This document shows positions 22,510-33,236 of a stretch of 40,896 nucleotides of DNA, one piece after another (positions within the stretch are counted from its first letter, which is position 1; each line of letters starts with the position of its first letter). The stretch comes from Ophiothrix spiculata (taxonomy: Eukaryota > Echinodermata > Ophiuroidea > Amphilepidida > Ophiotrichidae), in assembly GCA_000969725.1 (NCBI GenBank), contig JXSR01S016208.1. One strand, written 5' to 3'. Made by a program: the position numbers and the translations under genes. The notes beneath the pieces are model-generated. The model made no database searches and was not told the origin of the DNA. It saw only the letters and a program-made list of their open reading frames with translations.

Positions 22510-23225
22510 TAAATGGTATGTCTACATGCGCTAATAATGTGTCATGGGCGGTACTACAATTTTTTGTAAATATAAGATATATAAACTTTAGAAAAGGGTT
22601 TAACAGCATGATGAAAGACCAAGGAATTTAAATCTTGCAGTGACTGTAATAACATATACATCAGCAATTCATTCATAGTAATCAACAATCAACAAGGCTG
22701 GCAACTTTATGTCAAAAGTGGTTTTCAAAAAACACCCTCAGCAGTAAATTGGCATTGAAACTGATAAATATGTGACAAGAAATCAAATATATGTAGAGTA
22801 GAAAATGCGTAGGAGGTGATTTCCCCACCTTCAAATTGACTTGACCTTGCCAGAGAGGTATTTTATTGATCAATTCAAGCAATATTTTGCTATGTGTGAG
22901 AGCATTGATTACAGCAAATAAATTGTTTTAGGACCTTGGATTTTTTCAAGCCAACTCAAAGTTGTTAGATTTGAAATTGATAAAAATTCATAGAGACAAA
23001 TTATTTTAGTAAATCTTTTAAAAATGACATTATAAGGAGACAAGTGGTAAATGACTAAAAATTTTATAGATGATTGTGGCAGGATGACACATGCATCTTC
23101 TATCTATTTATCTATCTAAATGCTAATTTTCTTATAAACAAAACATTTTTCTATCAAGATATGGGCAACAACATTCAGACAACATCTCTACCATATACAT
23201 GAAACAAAGTTCGATTCTTTTTATA

Positions 23226-24071
23226 TGCCGGGAAAGTAGTGACGTCATAATTTATGTTAATCACCCAACACGTGCGTTTATGGACCAAAATAAATGATCA
23301 TCTCCACTGATCATACGTACTAACACAATAGGCACACGTAAACATACAATTCAGACTGATTTTTCTCGGTTGGAAGACAAAAATAACGACAGGGGTCCCA
23401 TCCTGGCTTGTAATCAGCGTTCGAAATTCTGGTTGTCCGGTTGTCCGGGACAACCAAATCTAGCGCCGGACAACCTAAATTAATGCTGTGGTTGTCCGGC
23501 GGACAACCATAATTTTTCAAAGTCAAATAAAAATACTTCTTAGCATGTTTATTTCAAAACTGGAACCTTCGATAAAATTGTAAAATGTTTGAGTATTTTT
23601 CTTCAATTCCCTGATCGCCGTAAAAAATATGACTATTATCAATTTGCTGTTGAAAAAATAGAAGTGGGTGTCTCGTATATAGTTGTCTGTGCGCTTGGGA
23701 GACCCTTTTTTGCTTGTCAGTTTTGAAAAGCTACGTCAAAAAAATTTGGGGTACCTTTTTGAGTCTGGCGCCGCGCCTGACGGACAACCAAATTTCTGAC
23801 GGACAACCAAAAATTACAACCTGGTTGTCCGTTGGACAACCGTGTTTTTTTCCTTAATTCGAGCGCTGCTTGTAATCACAACCTTCAGCATAAGAGGCCG
23901 GCATGTTTTCCCTTATATTTTTTTTAGACGAAAGTTATGGTATAAAATCGGAGTAGGACTTTTCCACCCATAGACTTAATGTGTGGCAAAAATGGTCACA
24001 CCGTTTGTTTGGGTCCAAAACGCACATGTTGGGTGATTAACATAAATTATGACGTCACTACTTTCCCGGCG
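23226..24071. mobile_element. TIR element with TATA/TA target, carrying a nested insert
   Basis: TIRs of about 65 bp begin GCCGGGAAAGTAGTGACGTC and AATTTATGTTAATCACCCAA at both ends. The flanks are TATA on each side, and paralogous tandem units read TTTTTATACTCTACC without an insert, so the duplicated target is TATA, or TA if the ends are read as TAYGCC. Without its nested insert (23416-23867 plus one target copy) it would be about 384 bp. On the minus strand, starting at 23904, a short frame MPASYAEGCDYK would continue past the nested insert into PGWDPCRYFCLPTEKN. This faintly recalls the start of a THAP-type zinc finger, but the first cysteine is tyrosine and the rest of the domain is missing. 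Confidence 0.88.
23416..23867. mobile_element. Nested TIR element with 10-bp target duplication
   Basis: GCTTGTAATC stands on both sides (23406-23415 and 23868-23877). The ends are AGCGTTCGAA and, in complement, AGCGCTCGAA. Inside, GGTTGTCC or GGACAACC occurs about ten times, in both orientations, concentrated in the terminal 80 bp at each side. A 10-bp duplication suits Mutator-like elements (usually 9-11 bp), but no transposase remains. Confidence 0.85.
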
Positions 24072-25513
24072 TATACTCTACCATATGCGTGAAACACTAA
24101 TTGTCATGTCCACATGCGCTAATAATGTGTCAAGGGAGGTAATATAATTTATTGTAAATTTAAGATATATAAACTTTTAGAAAAGGATTAACAATTGCAG
24201 AGATATTTTATTGATACAGACACATTATGCTCAACATCATAAAACACAAAGGAATTTAAATCTTGCAGTGACTGTAATGACATCTACATCAGCAATTTAT
24301 TCATAATGTTCAACAATCAACAAGGCTGGCAACTTTTCTCAAAAGTGGTTATCAAAAAAAAAAAGGCGTCAGCAGGAAATTGGCATTGAAACTGATAAAT
24401 ATGTATGTGACAAGAAAACAAATATGTATAAAGTGGTGGAAAATGCGTAGGAGGTGATTTCACCACCTTCAAATTGATTTGACCTTGCTAGAAATGCATT
24501 TTATTGATCATTTCAAGCAATTTTTCTCACAGTAATCTTGTATAAGTTTGATATTTTATTTTATGTATTGTATTGTATATCAAAATAAGTGCTATGTGTG
24601 GGAGCATATGATTGCAGGAAATAAATTGTGTTTTAAATAAGACCTTGGATTTTATCAAGCCAACTCAAATAGGTTAATGCATTTGACAAATTAATAAAAT
24701 TTATAGAGACAAAAATTTTCAGTAAATCTTAAATGATATTATAAGGAGATGAGTGGTAATAAATGTCTAAAAAGGTTATAATGATTGAGGCTGGATGAAA
24801 CATGCATCTTCTATCTATTTATCTATCTAAATGCTAACTTTCTCATAAACAAAAACATTTTTCTATCAAGATATAGGCAACAAATATTCAGACAACTAAA
24901 AGGTTAGATGCCTTTTTATTCTCTACCATACACATGAAACAAAGTGAGATACTTTTTATAGTCTACCATACACATGAAACATTAATTGTTATGTCTACAT
25001 GAAAAACCTCAGAAGGAAATTGGCATTGAAACTGATAAATATGTGGCAAGAAATCAAATATTATAGAGTGGGGGAAAATACATCTAAGGATGTGATTTCC
25101 TAACCTTCAAATTGATTTGACCTTGCTAAAAATGCATTTTATTGATCAATTCAAGCAATTTTTTCTCACAGTAATCTTGTATGAGGGTTTTTTTCTTCAT
25201 TTTACACACTGTGTATGAAAATAAGTGCTATGTGTGGGAGCATTGATTACAGTAAATAAATTGTGTTTTTAAGACCTTGGATTTGTCAAGCCAACACAAT
25301 AGTTGTTATATTTGAGAAATTGATAAAAATGCATGAAAACAAAATATTTCAGTAAATCTTAAATGACATTACAAGGAAATGAATGGTAAATGTCTAAAAA
25401 GGTTATAAATGTTTTAGGCTAGATGGAACATGCATCTTTATGTATCTGCCTGAATGGTAATTTCTCTTAACACAGCAACTGGTTTATTTTTGTTTTCTGT
25501 AGAGATGTGGGCA

Positions 25514-25852
25514 ACAAAGGTAGGTATTCCAATCTGGTGACAAATTTAACATATACTTGAATATTTGAATGAAGGGCCATCACCTACATAAAGCAATAAT
25601 TTCATTTGTTTACCTTGAGCCAAATTAATGTTACAGACAAAACATGAATCTTAGAGTGACCCATAACAAAATATTCCAGCAATTCAATACTATTTTGACC
25701 ATATCTCTTCAACAAAATATAATATTGTCATTACAATTTACAGGGTTTATGAGAAAAATATTGCTTTCATCTGGTATCAAAATATCCAATTTGATTTTTT
25801 GAGTAAAATAGATCAGGATACACACCTTTAATATTTTGTCAATATATGCACA
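25514..25852. repeat. Dispersed repeat, uninterrupted copy
   Basis: This is homologous to 33747-33806 plus 34978-35270, with shared words AAAGGTAGGTATTCC, CCATATCTCTTCAACAAAA, TGGTATCAAAAT and CACACCTTTAAT. It lacks the TTAA element that splits the other copy. Confidence 0.82.
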
Positions 25853-26470
25853 TTTTAAGTTTTTGGAAGACAACAATAATTTTAGTCTAAATTTAAGATA
25901 CATATACGCTTTAAAAAACATGGTATGATAAAGTAATTTTAAACTAATACCCAAAGCAAAATATTTGTATGATTACAGAGATGTTTTTAAAATAAGAAAG
26001 GCATTATGCTTAATAGCATGATTAAAGACCTAGTAATCTTGATCTTCCTGTACAAAATGTATTCATAATACTCAACATCCGAAAACTGACAACATTGTCA
26101 AGTCACTTGAGGTTGATGAAAAAACCACAGCATTAAATTGGCATTGAAAATGATGAATGCGACAGAATAAATCAAATAAAAGCATAGGTGATTTCCCCAC
26201 CTTCAAATTGATTTGACCTTGACAGAAATACATTTTATTTATCATTTTCAACAATTATTTATGGTTATCTTGTTTAAACTGTTATGTTTTATGCAAATGA
26301 AAAGTGTTGTATTCAGGAACAGAGATTTCAGTAGGTTTAAAAAAAAATCAAGACCTTGGATTTTAAGCCATCCAGAGTTGTTATGTATGACAAATAAATA
26401 AAATGCATATGTTTAGATCATAATGAAAAGCAAAAGGTTTCATTAAATCTTCATAAATGATGTATTGAAT

Positions 26471-27113
26471 AAAGAGCATTACTGTCTCATGGTGATTAAT
26501 CTATGTTACATGGCTATTGCTGCCTTAGGCTTAATGAAATATGCAAATTGTATTTTTTTTAAATTTGGAGATTTCTTTGAGTTGGAAGGTGTGAATAATG
26601 TTTTGATATTATTATTTTTTGTATAATGTTTTTTTTTTTAAACAATCAAATGTGAAAGTTAGTTTTTAAAAAATTGCATATTTGTATAAAATTATCTCTT
26701 TTAATCTTTGGGGATGAAAATATATTATATTTCCTTGGATCATTTGATTATTTTAAATGAAAACATTTGTTCAGCAAGATATTGTAGTGCCTGACTGTTC
26801 ATAATTTTTACATTATAATGGACAGCTAATTGATACATCATTCTTAAACTTGTTTGAAAGACATTTTATTTACAAGTACACCTATTAATGTTACAAACTG
26901 AAAATAATTGGTATTTTTTCTCAAATTTGCATCTGTTAGTTTCTGCGCAAACTCCAAAACTGAATATCCCATGCAGATGTTATATTTAAAGTACATAATT
27001 TCTGTAAGAGAATTGGAATCATTGACATACCTTAACCCTTTTCATGCTGGCCATTTGTGACAAATTACTCCCCCCATGACTTTTTCCACTGGTCAATCAA
27101 AAACCTTAAATAA
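26471..27113. other. Non-coding stretch
   Basis: AT-rich sequence with T runs (about 26560 and 26630). Nothing else was recognised. Confidence 0.5.
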
Positions 27114-27386
27114 GGGTTAGGCTATAGTTCTTATGAATGACCAAATATTTGGTGCAACAAGTCTTTGTTATCTAATATAATATAATCCCGATGTATTTTT
27201 TTTTATTAAGAACGGAGGCTTGGTGTTAAAAATACACAACATTTGTACTTTATTTGATGCCAAATATTTGATGGTATACAACATCAAGCATCCGTTATTG
27301 ATTAGAAAATGTATAGGAATTAATGTAATTACAAAGACTTGTTGCATGATATATTAGTCAAATTATAAAGAAGTATGGCCTACCCC
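27114..27386. mobile_element. TIR element with about 65-bp arms
   Basis: The left arm from GGGTTAGGCTATAGTTCTTA is inverted at the right (complement GGGGTAGGCCATACTTCTTT), and both continue to GCAACAAGTCTTTGT. The arms differ by several indels. No target duplication is clear. No coding capacity. Confidence 0.8.
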
Positions 27387-27589
27387 AATTTTTCAATTAC
27401 AGTCATAGGATTATTGATTGATTATTTATTTCCTATTGTTTTGTTGATTGCATAAACGCATTGTTAATATTGGTTTTTAAAACATCAGCAACTTTGAGTC
27501 TCTTCCGTGTACCTTTTGACTTCAAAGTTAATCACAACCAAGAGCTTAGAAGCAATGTAGTTGCTAAAGAAAGTAACATCATGCAGTAT

Positions 27590-28525
27590 TTTACAAAATT
27601 GTTATTTCATACAGTGTCGATGCTTGTACCAATTGGCAGGTCCTTTGAGCTTGTCTATGTGCATTTGGCTTCAAATTGAATCAACCTTGAAAGTGGAGAA
27701 CCAATCTAGTAGCTACAGATTGGGCCTGCTATTTCGTTCATAATCGCAAAATAATCCTATGACTTTGCCTGCACTAAGTGGCAGCTTCTCAGTGAACGAT
27801 GAGAACCGATATAGTTTTCACAGACAGTTGCATTGTATGTTTCATACAGTGCAGTGTCTTTGCTTGAAACAACTGGCAGGTCCTTTGAGCTTGTATGTAC
27901 ATTTGGCTTTAATTTGAATCAACCTTGAAAGCGGAGAACCGATCTACTTGCTACAGACAGTTACATTGTGTTGTATGTTTCATAATTGTGAATTCATGCA
28001 ACATCTTTGCTTGAACTAACTGGCAGGTCCTTTGAGCTTGTCTGTGGGTCTGCTATTTTGTTGTATGTTTCATAATTGTGAACTAATCCTATGACTGCCT
28101 GTACTAAGTGGCAGCTCCTCGGTGTAAGATGAGAACCGATCTAGTTTGAACAGACAGTTACACTGTGCTGTATGTTTCATAATTGTGAATTCATGCAACG
28201 TCTTTGCTTGAACTAACTGGCAGGTCCTTTGAGCTTGTCTGTGTACATTTGGCTTCAAATTGAATCAACCTTGAAAGTGGAGAACCGATCTAGTTGCTAC
28301 AGATTAGGTCTGCTATTTTGTTCATAATTGCGAACTAATCCTATTACTTTGCCTGTACTAAGTGGCAGCTCCTCGGTGTAAGATGAGAACCGATCTAGTT
28401 TTTACAGACAGTTACATTATGTTGTATGTTTCATAATTGTGGATTCATACAGTGTCTTTGCTTGAACTAACTGGCAGGTCCTTTGAGCTTGTCTGTGTAC
28501 ATTTGGCTTCAAATTGAATCATGGA
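27590..28525. repeat. Minisatellite with about 250-bp unit
   Basis: The word GGCAGGTCCTTTGAGCTTG starts near 27635, 27875, 28022, 28219 and 28473. A second motif, GAGAACCGATCTAGTT, alternates with it. Full units are about 240-254 bp, and two copies have internal deletions (147 and 197 bp). Copies are much closer to each other than those of the 21-26 kb array, so this array is younger or is being homogenised. No ORF is shared in all copies. Confidence 0.9.
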
Positions 28526-29944
28526 CATGTTTGTGTTTGCAAAGCCCTTTACATGTGACAGTCATATGTCAATAAACATAGTGCATGGATAGAGTTTTTA
28601 ATTAAGTGCCATCAGTCTAAATCTAACAAATGCAAAAGTAGAGCAAGACTGGTATGGAATAAAGTTTCAATGAAGGTCTTGAAATAAGATCATCAGAAAT
28701 AAATAATTATTGTGATAAGATAGTGTTTTTCCTCAATTGGTTACTCACATTTGTATATTCAAAACCATCCAAGAAAGTGCACATAAATTGGAGTTTAGAA
28801 ATATATTAAAATCCCTAAAATGAGTCTTTCAAGGGAGATATTGAGCCATTTGTGTTCTTTCAATTTAAATATCAGTAAAAAGTTCAGTTTCTGCGTATGT
28901 CCTAGTTGTCCATTTTTGCAACTTTTAAGGAGTAGTCTTTTATGAACAACATTTTTTGTGATCCCCTTTCCATATTAAAATGTCTATTATCTTTACTTGA
29001 GACCTATGGTAAAAATAAAATGATTTATTGTGTGTTTTAGTTGCACTTCAAGACACAAATAAAAAACTTTTAATTTTGTCCAAATGGCAATTCAACACAA
29101 CCCTATAAGTAAAGTTATTATTTTTCATTTAAAGATAGTGGGCATAATTCATGAGAAAGTTGTTTTTATGGCAAAATTGATAATTATACAACTTTGTGCT
29201 TTTTAAAACTCTGAAAATTATCAGATTTTGTTTAAACTTTATAATATTTATTTCAAGATATAGTTAGATTGAAAATATGCGTAAATGAAAACTTTAGGCA
29301 AGTTTTCTTAGGTTTACGCAAACTGACCTGTCGTTCGTCAAGGAAACAGAACTTCACTGCTTAGTATCATAGGAACTTGAAACCAGAATTATTCTAAAGC
29401 TGAAGGAAAGATCTTTTTGAATCTTCTGTAAAAGAAAATTGACCAGGGTTCAACTTTATTGAAGGTTTGTGGTGCAAGATCACATATACAACCATGTTGC
29501 TTTCACATGCAAGCATACACATAGAAAAATCTTATTCTTGATGCTGAAAACTATATCAAAAAGTAAGATTGAAAAACACGATTGAATTACTCAGAACAGC
29601 ATGCTCAATAAATAAAAGTGAAGTGAAGCATACTTTAATAGGCTGACTTTTCCCCTTTTCTGCTCACGGTAACTTGTCTTATTTTATCATCGCATTTTTG
29701 CACAAGATGTCTTGGTAAAACGGAAATAGCACGAATGGTACATCAAACACAGACATTGTCTTTTTCATTGAAGGAGCTTAAAGTTTATCCAACTGGTTCA
29801 ACATTTCATAAAATTTTAGTTCGATTATTTCTCACTATTTATCTCATAACCCATGTAAATTTTATGGTTGAAACATGTTTTATTTTGGAGATACGAGTAC
29901 AAATTTACGAAGTTATGTTTTTATGTGCTAACAAAAAAGCATGT
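28526..29944. other. Long stretch with no recognisable gene
   Basis: AT-rich unique-looking sequence. The open frame at 29735-29983 has no recognisable domain and runs into the duplicated segment. Confidence 0.5.
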
Positions 29945-30143
29945 ATACTTCAAAATGGTATCAGGATTAAGGAAAAGAATTAGAATTTCTTATTCATGTT
30001 AATAGAGTGTACAACTCTACTATAAAGTAATATGTTTCCAGGCATTTCCTTTTTTGACTCCTAAATTAATTGTGAATAAAAATTATGTTTAGTGGAATTT
30101 TAATGCAAGTTTGTATATTACATTATAAAATTTAGACAAAGAT
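29945..30143 (+). repeat. Duplicated segment, copy 1 left piece
   Basis: This is homologous to 32578-32770 (shared TCAAAATGGTATCAGGATTA, CCAGGCATTTCCTTTTT, AGTGGAATTTTAATGCAAGT). The remainder of this copy resumes at about 31786 after roughly 1.6 kb of other DNA. Confidence 0.85.
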
Positions 30144-30190
30144 TTGCCATGGCAAAACTTCTTTTTTTGATAGTAGCTATTAATCGTATA

Positions 30191-30345
30191 GGCCCGTATT
30201 CACAAAAGTTATTCCAGGAATAACTCAATTCCTGGATTTCACATTCTTGGATTAGATATAGCCCAAAGTCCTGAACTTAGTTGAATTTTTCAAAGCCTGG
30301 AATAACTAATTTGTTGAATAACTTTGTTCTTTGTTTACGAATACC
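30191..30345. mobile_element. Small TIR MITE
   Basis: The ends GGCCCGTATTCACAAAAGTT and (complement) GGTATTCGTAAACAAAGAAC are imperfect inverted repeats, and AGTTATTCCAGGAATAACT adds an internal palindrome next to the left end. The 155-bp element lies within the DNA that splits duplicated copy 1. Confidence 0.65.
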
Positions 30346-30603
30346 AAATGACTGCGACAGTGTAATCCTCTTTTGTGAATATTGACCATAGAGTTTGTTA
30401 TTCTGTTCTTGAAATGATATGTGGTTTTATTATGCTGAACTATTGCAGCTCTAGTACTTGTTACAGTAGCTTGCCTTGCACAAATTATGATCTTTATTAT
30501 CACACCATTGAAATAAGCATTGGGACTATACAGTCCCCAAATAATCTTCTACTCCTATATTTGGTAATGGCTTCAGGGTCAGGGGAGGGGTGTACTGTAA
30601 TAT

Positions 30604-30990
30604 GTGACCCATCATATCGAAAGGTACCTTAAGGTTCCAAAAATGAAAATTGATTTTTTTGGGTGTCATCTGAAAGAATATATTTTAAGCTTTAAAATGA
30701 CACCTTGCTTTTGGTTATTGAATGTTAGATTGCAAAGTTACATCCAAATTGGTAAAAGGCATTGGGCTGATTCAGAAACTATAGTTCTGAGAAAATCGAG
30801 TTTAAAGTTTCTGTACTGGTAAAAGTTGAATGGAGAAAGGATTTTTATCTTGGAATTTAAAACCTTTGTCTTATGTTTTTGATGTTGGAACCTGATTAAT
30901 ATGGTAGAATACACTTCAAAGGTAATGTTTCTGATGAAATTAGAAATTCGACCTTGGATGTAATTTACTATGCCAACCTTAAGGTACCCA
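30604..30990. mobile_element. Probable TIR element
   Basis: GGTACCTTAAGGTT at 30623-30636 is exactly inverted at 30975-30988. The ACCTTAAGGT core is itself palindromic, so the pairing is weaker evidence than it looks. The interior hairpin GGGTGTCATCTG...TTTTAAGCTTTAAAATGACA shares its right side with the element at 40247-40503. Confidence 0.55.
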
Positions 30991-31785
30991 GAGGAGTACC
31001 CACCCATGTCATCCCAGGAGTTGAGGTAGAAAACAATTTAAATAAAAAATGTTAGAGAATAACAAAATACCACCAGGTTTAGATATTCAAGACACAATAT
31101 GAAAAATACAGATGGCCTTGTCTGCACTTGGGAAGATTGGCTGTCCCAATGTACTCCTTGCTGCATAGGATTAGATCATAACTGGATAAATGGTGTACGG
31201 CAAACCATATCTTTTGATTTCATAGCCTTAATGGCATATATTTAATAATCTTGGGTCTAAAAATCTTAACTGAATCAGCCTCAAATCCCTTCGTATTGAT
31301 ACCGAATGCACAAATCCGATCCTTTACAAGGTTTATTTTATTAACAAGCATGTGAGTGGCTTATGCATATCTGAGTTATACCCCGAGCATATCAGATATG
31401 TGTAGCTTGCGTAAAGATTGTCGATCATTCTTCAGCTTGGCAAATCTCTCGGTGATTATTCTTGCTCGAAGGCTATAGGAGAGTGTGAGTGGGAGAGTTT
31501 AGTCTTGGGTGAATTGCAAGATTGCTTCCGCCATTATGTTTCTTTAAACATGGTATAGCTTGAAGAAATTCAGCTTATAGTAATAGACAGTGGGTAGTTT
31601 GAAGAACAAGACAATTAAGAATAAATTTGATTTAGGTTTTCTAAAAATCACAGTTTTGTTTACTATACATATAGTATAAATTGCAAAATCTTTTTCAAGG
31701 GTTCTGTTAACTCAAATTATATCTTAAATAATGAGGTACACAATTGTATAGGTAACTTAATTTTTCATCATGTTAGGAAAAATTT
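30991..31785. other. Non-coding stretch
   Basis: No gene or clear repeat was recognised. It separates the two pieces of duplicated copy 1. Confidence 0.5.
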
Positions 31786-32570
31786 ATATATCCTTGTATT
31801 TTTTTTGTTTGCATTTTTCTTGAAATAACAAATCAAGTTTGCCTGTTCTCCCTTGTCATCGCCGCATAGTATAATAACAAAAATACTATAGAGAAAAGAG
31901 TATACGAAGCAAGAGAGATTTAATGAGGCGAAACATATTTCAATAATGACAAAGATGAGCCTACAGTTCTCCCATATCAGGAGCAGAGTATAATAATTTA
32001 AACGCTTGATAGCGAAATGCATGTTTAAAAAGAAACGTTCAATGAGGCGAAATTTATTTCAACAACAACAACAACAACAAAGATCAACTTAAATGTTAAA
32101 TGTCGTGCCAGGAACTGCTCATAGCAAAGGCTTCACGCAATATACGTGACTTGATCTGAAGATGTAAAGCAGGTGATATCAAGCCCGTAGCCAGAGGGGG
32201 GTGCGGTGGGGGCGTTGCACCCCCCAAATTTGACAATGTACAAAAAAGGTCCATAAAAATTCACTAAATGGCCACCAAAAGAACACCTAAAGCACCAAAA
32301 CAAGCAAATGTAGGTCGTTTTTTAATAAAATACTACACAAAATGTTTTGAAAATTGCTAAAAAACGACCAAAATCATTTAGAGTCGACCAAAACGAACAT
32401 TTTTCCTCCAAAAGGTCCACTTTTTAAAAATCGGCACCCCCCTTGAAAAAATCCTGACTACGGGCCTGGGTGATATGGATATTGATTGGGAGGTAAGAGC
32501 TGGCAAAGGTAGCACATTTGAAGCTAGTGTTATTGTTTAAACATACCACCCAAGAAACATTAAAATATTT
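31786..32570 (+). repeat. Duplicated segment, copy 1 right piece
   Basis: This is homologous to 32770-33236, including AATGAGGCGAAA, GATGAGCCTACAGTTCTCCC, CTTGATAGCGAAATGCATG, a (CAA) microsatellite (32060-32081) and GTCGTGCCAGGAACTGCTCA. It is interrupted at 32180-32468 by a hAT-like MITE. A frame at 31768-32022 minus is only a shadow of this repeat. Confidence 0.88.
32180..32468. mobile_element. hAT-like MITE, copy 1
   Basis: This 289-bp element has ends CAAGCCCGTAGCC and (complement) CAGGCCCGTAGTC. It is flanked by the 8-bp duplication GGTGATAT (32172-32179 and 32469-32476). The paralogous site in copy 2 (about 33127) reads GCAGGTGATGTTGATATTG and is empty. The CAGG-type end and 8-bp duplication are typical of hAT elements. 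A second copy lies at 38436-38721 in the opposite orientation. Confidence 0.93.
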
Positions 32571-32577
32571 ATATTAC

Positions 32578-33236
32578 TTCAAAATGGTATCAGGATTAAG
32601 GAAAAGAATTATAATTTTTTTATTCATGTTAATAGAATATTAACTCTACTATTAAGTAATATGTAATGTGTTTCCAGGCATTTCCTTTTTGACTCCTAAA
32701 TAATTGTGAATAAAAATTTTGTTTAGTGGAATTTTAATGCAAGTTTTAATACTGCATTATAAAATTTAATATTATTTAAATAACAAATCACGTTTACCTA
32801 TTCTCCCTTGTCATCGCCAGATAGTATAATAACAAAAATACTATAGAGAAAAGAGTATACGAAGCAAGAGAGGTTTAATGAGGCGAAACATATTTTATCA
32901 ATGACAAAGATGAGCCTACAGTTCTCCCATATCAGGGAGTAGAGTATAACAATTTAAACGCTTGATAGCGAAATGCATGTTTAAAAAGAAAAGCTCAATG
33001 AGGCAAAATTTATTTCAATAACAACAACAACAACAAAGATCAACTTAAATGTTAAATGTCGTGCCAGGAACTGCTCATAGCAAAAGCTTCACGCAATATA
33101 CGTGACTTGATCTGAAGATGTAAAGCAGGTGATGTTGATATTGATTGGGAGGTAAGAGCTGACACACATAGCACATTTGAAGCTTGTGTTATTGTTTAAA
33201 CATACCACACAAGAAACATTAAAATATTTATAGTTT
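32578..33236 (+). repeat. Duplicated segment, intact copy 2
   Basis: About 660 bp, contiguous, combines the left piece (29945-30143) and right piece (31786-32570) of copy 1. It contains a shorter (CAA) run at about 33019-33036. It shows that the 1.6 kb in copy 1 is extra DNA, or was lost here. Confidence 0.88.

Larger units (their letters stand above)
21050..26470. repeat. Six-copy diverged tandem array
   Basis: A unit containing AAATTGGCATTGAAA.TGAT, then a GTAGGAGGTG.TTTCCCC.CC block, TTGACCTTGC, ATTTTATTGATC, GTGTGGGAGCAT and CTCTACCATACACATGAAAC recurs six times. The AATTGGCATT landmark falls at about 21191, 21645, 22747, 24378, 25018 and 26136. Once inserts are removed the spacing is about 450-780 bp. 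The order of words is kept, but copies differ by many indels. Three copies hold TIR insertions (22077-22509 and 23226-24071), and another repeat lies at 25514-25852. It could be an old satellite or a duplicated intron segment. No ORF is conserved between units. Confidence 0.88.

Noticed and set aside
23320..23526. Minus-strand frame of 68 codons as a gene
   Set aside because: It crosses the boundary of a nested transposon (23416), so it is a chimera of two elements; only the part at 23328-23405 is discussed, as a weak relic.
27590..28525. CRISPR-like array
   Set aside because: Units are about 250 bp, not short repeats with unique spacers, and the surrounding DNA is eukaryotic in character; it is a minisatellite.
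31768..32022. Minus-strand frame of 84 codons rich in hydrophobic residues
   Set aside because: The duplicated copy at 32770-33000 does not keep the frame intact, and no domain or start context supports a membrane protein gene.
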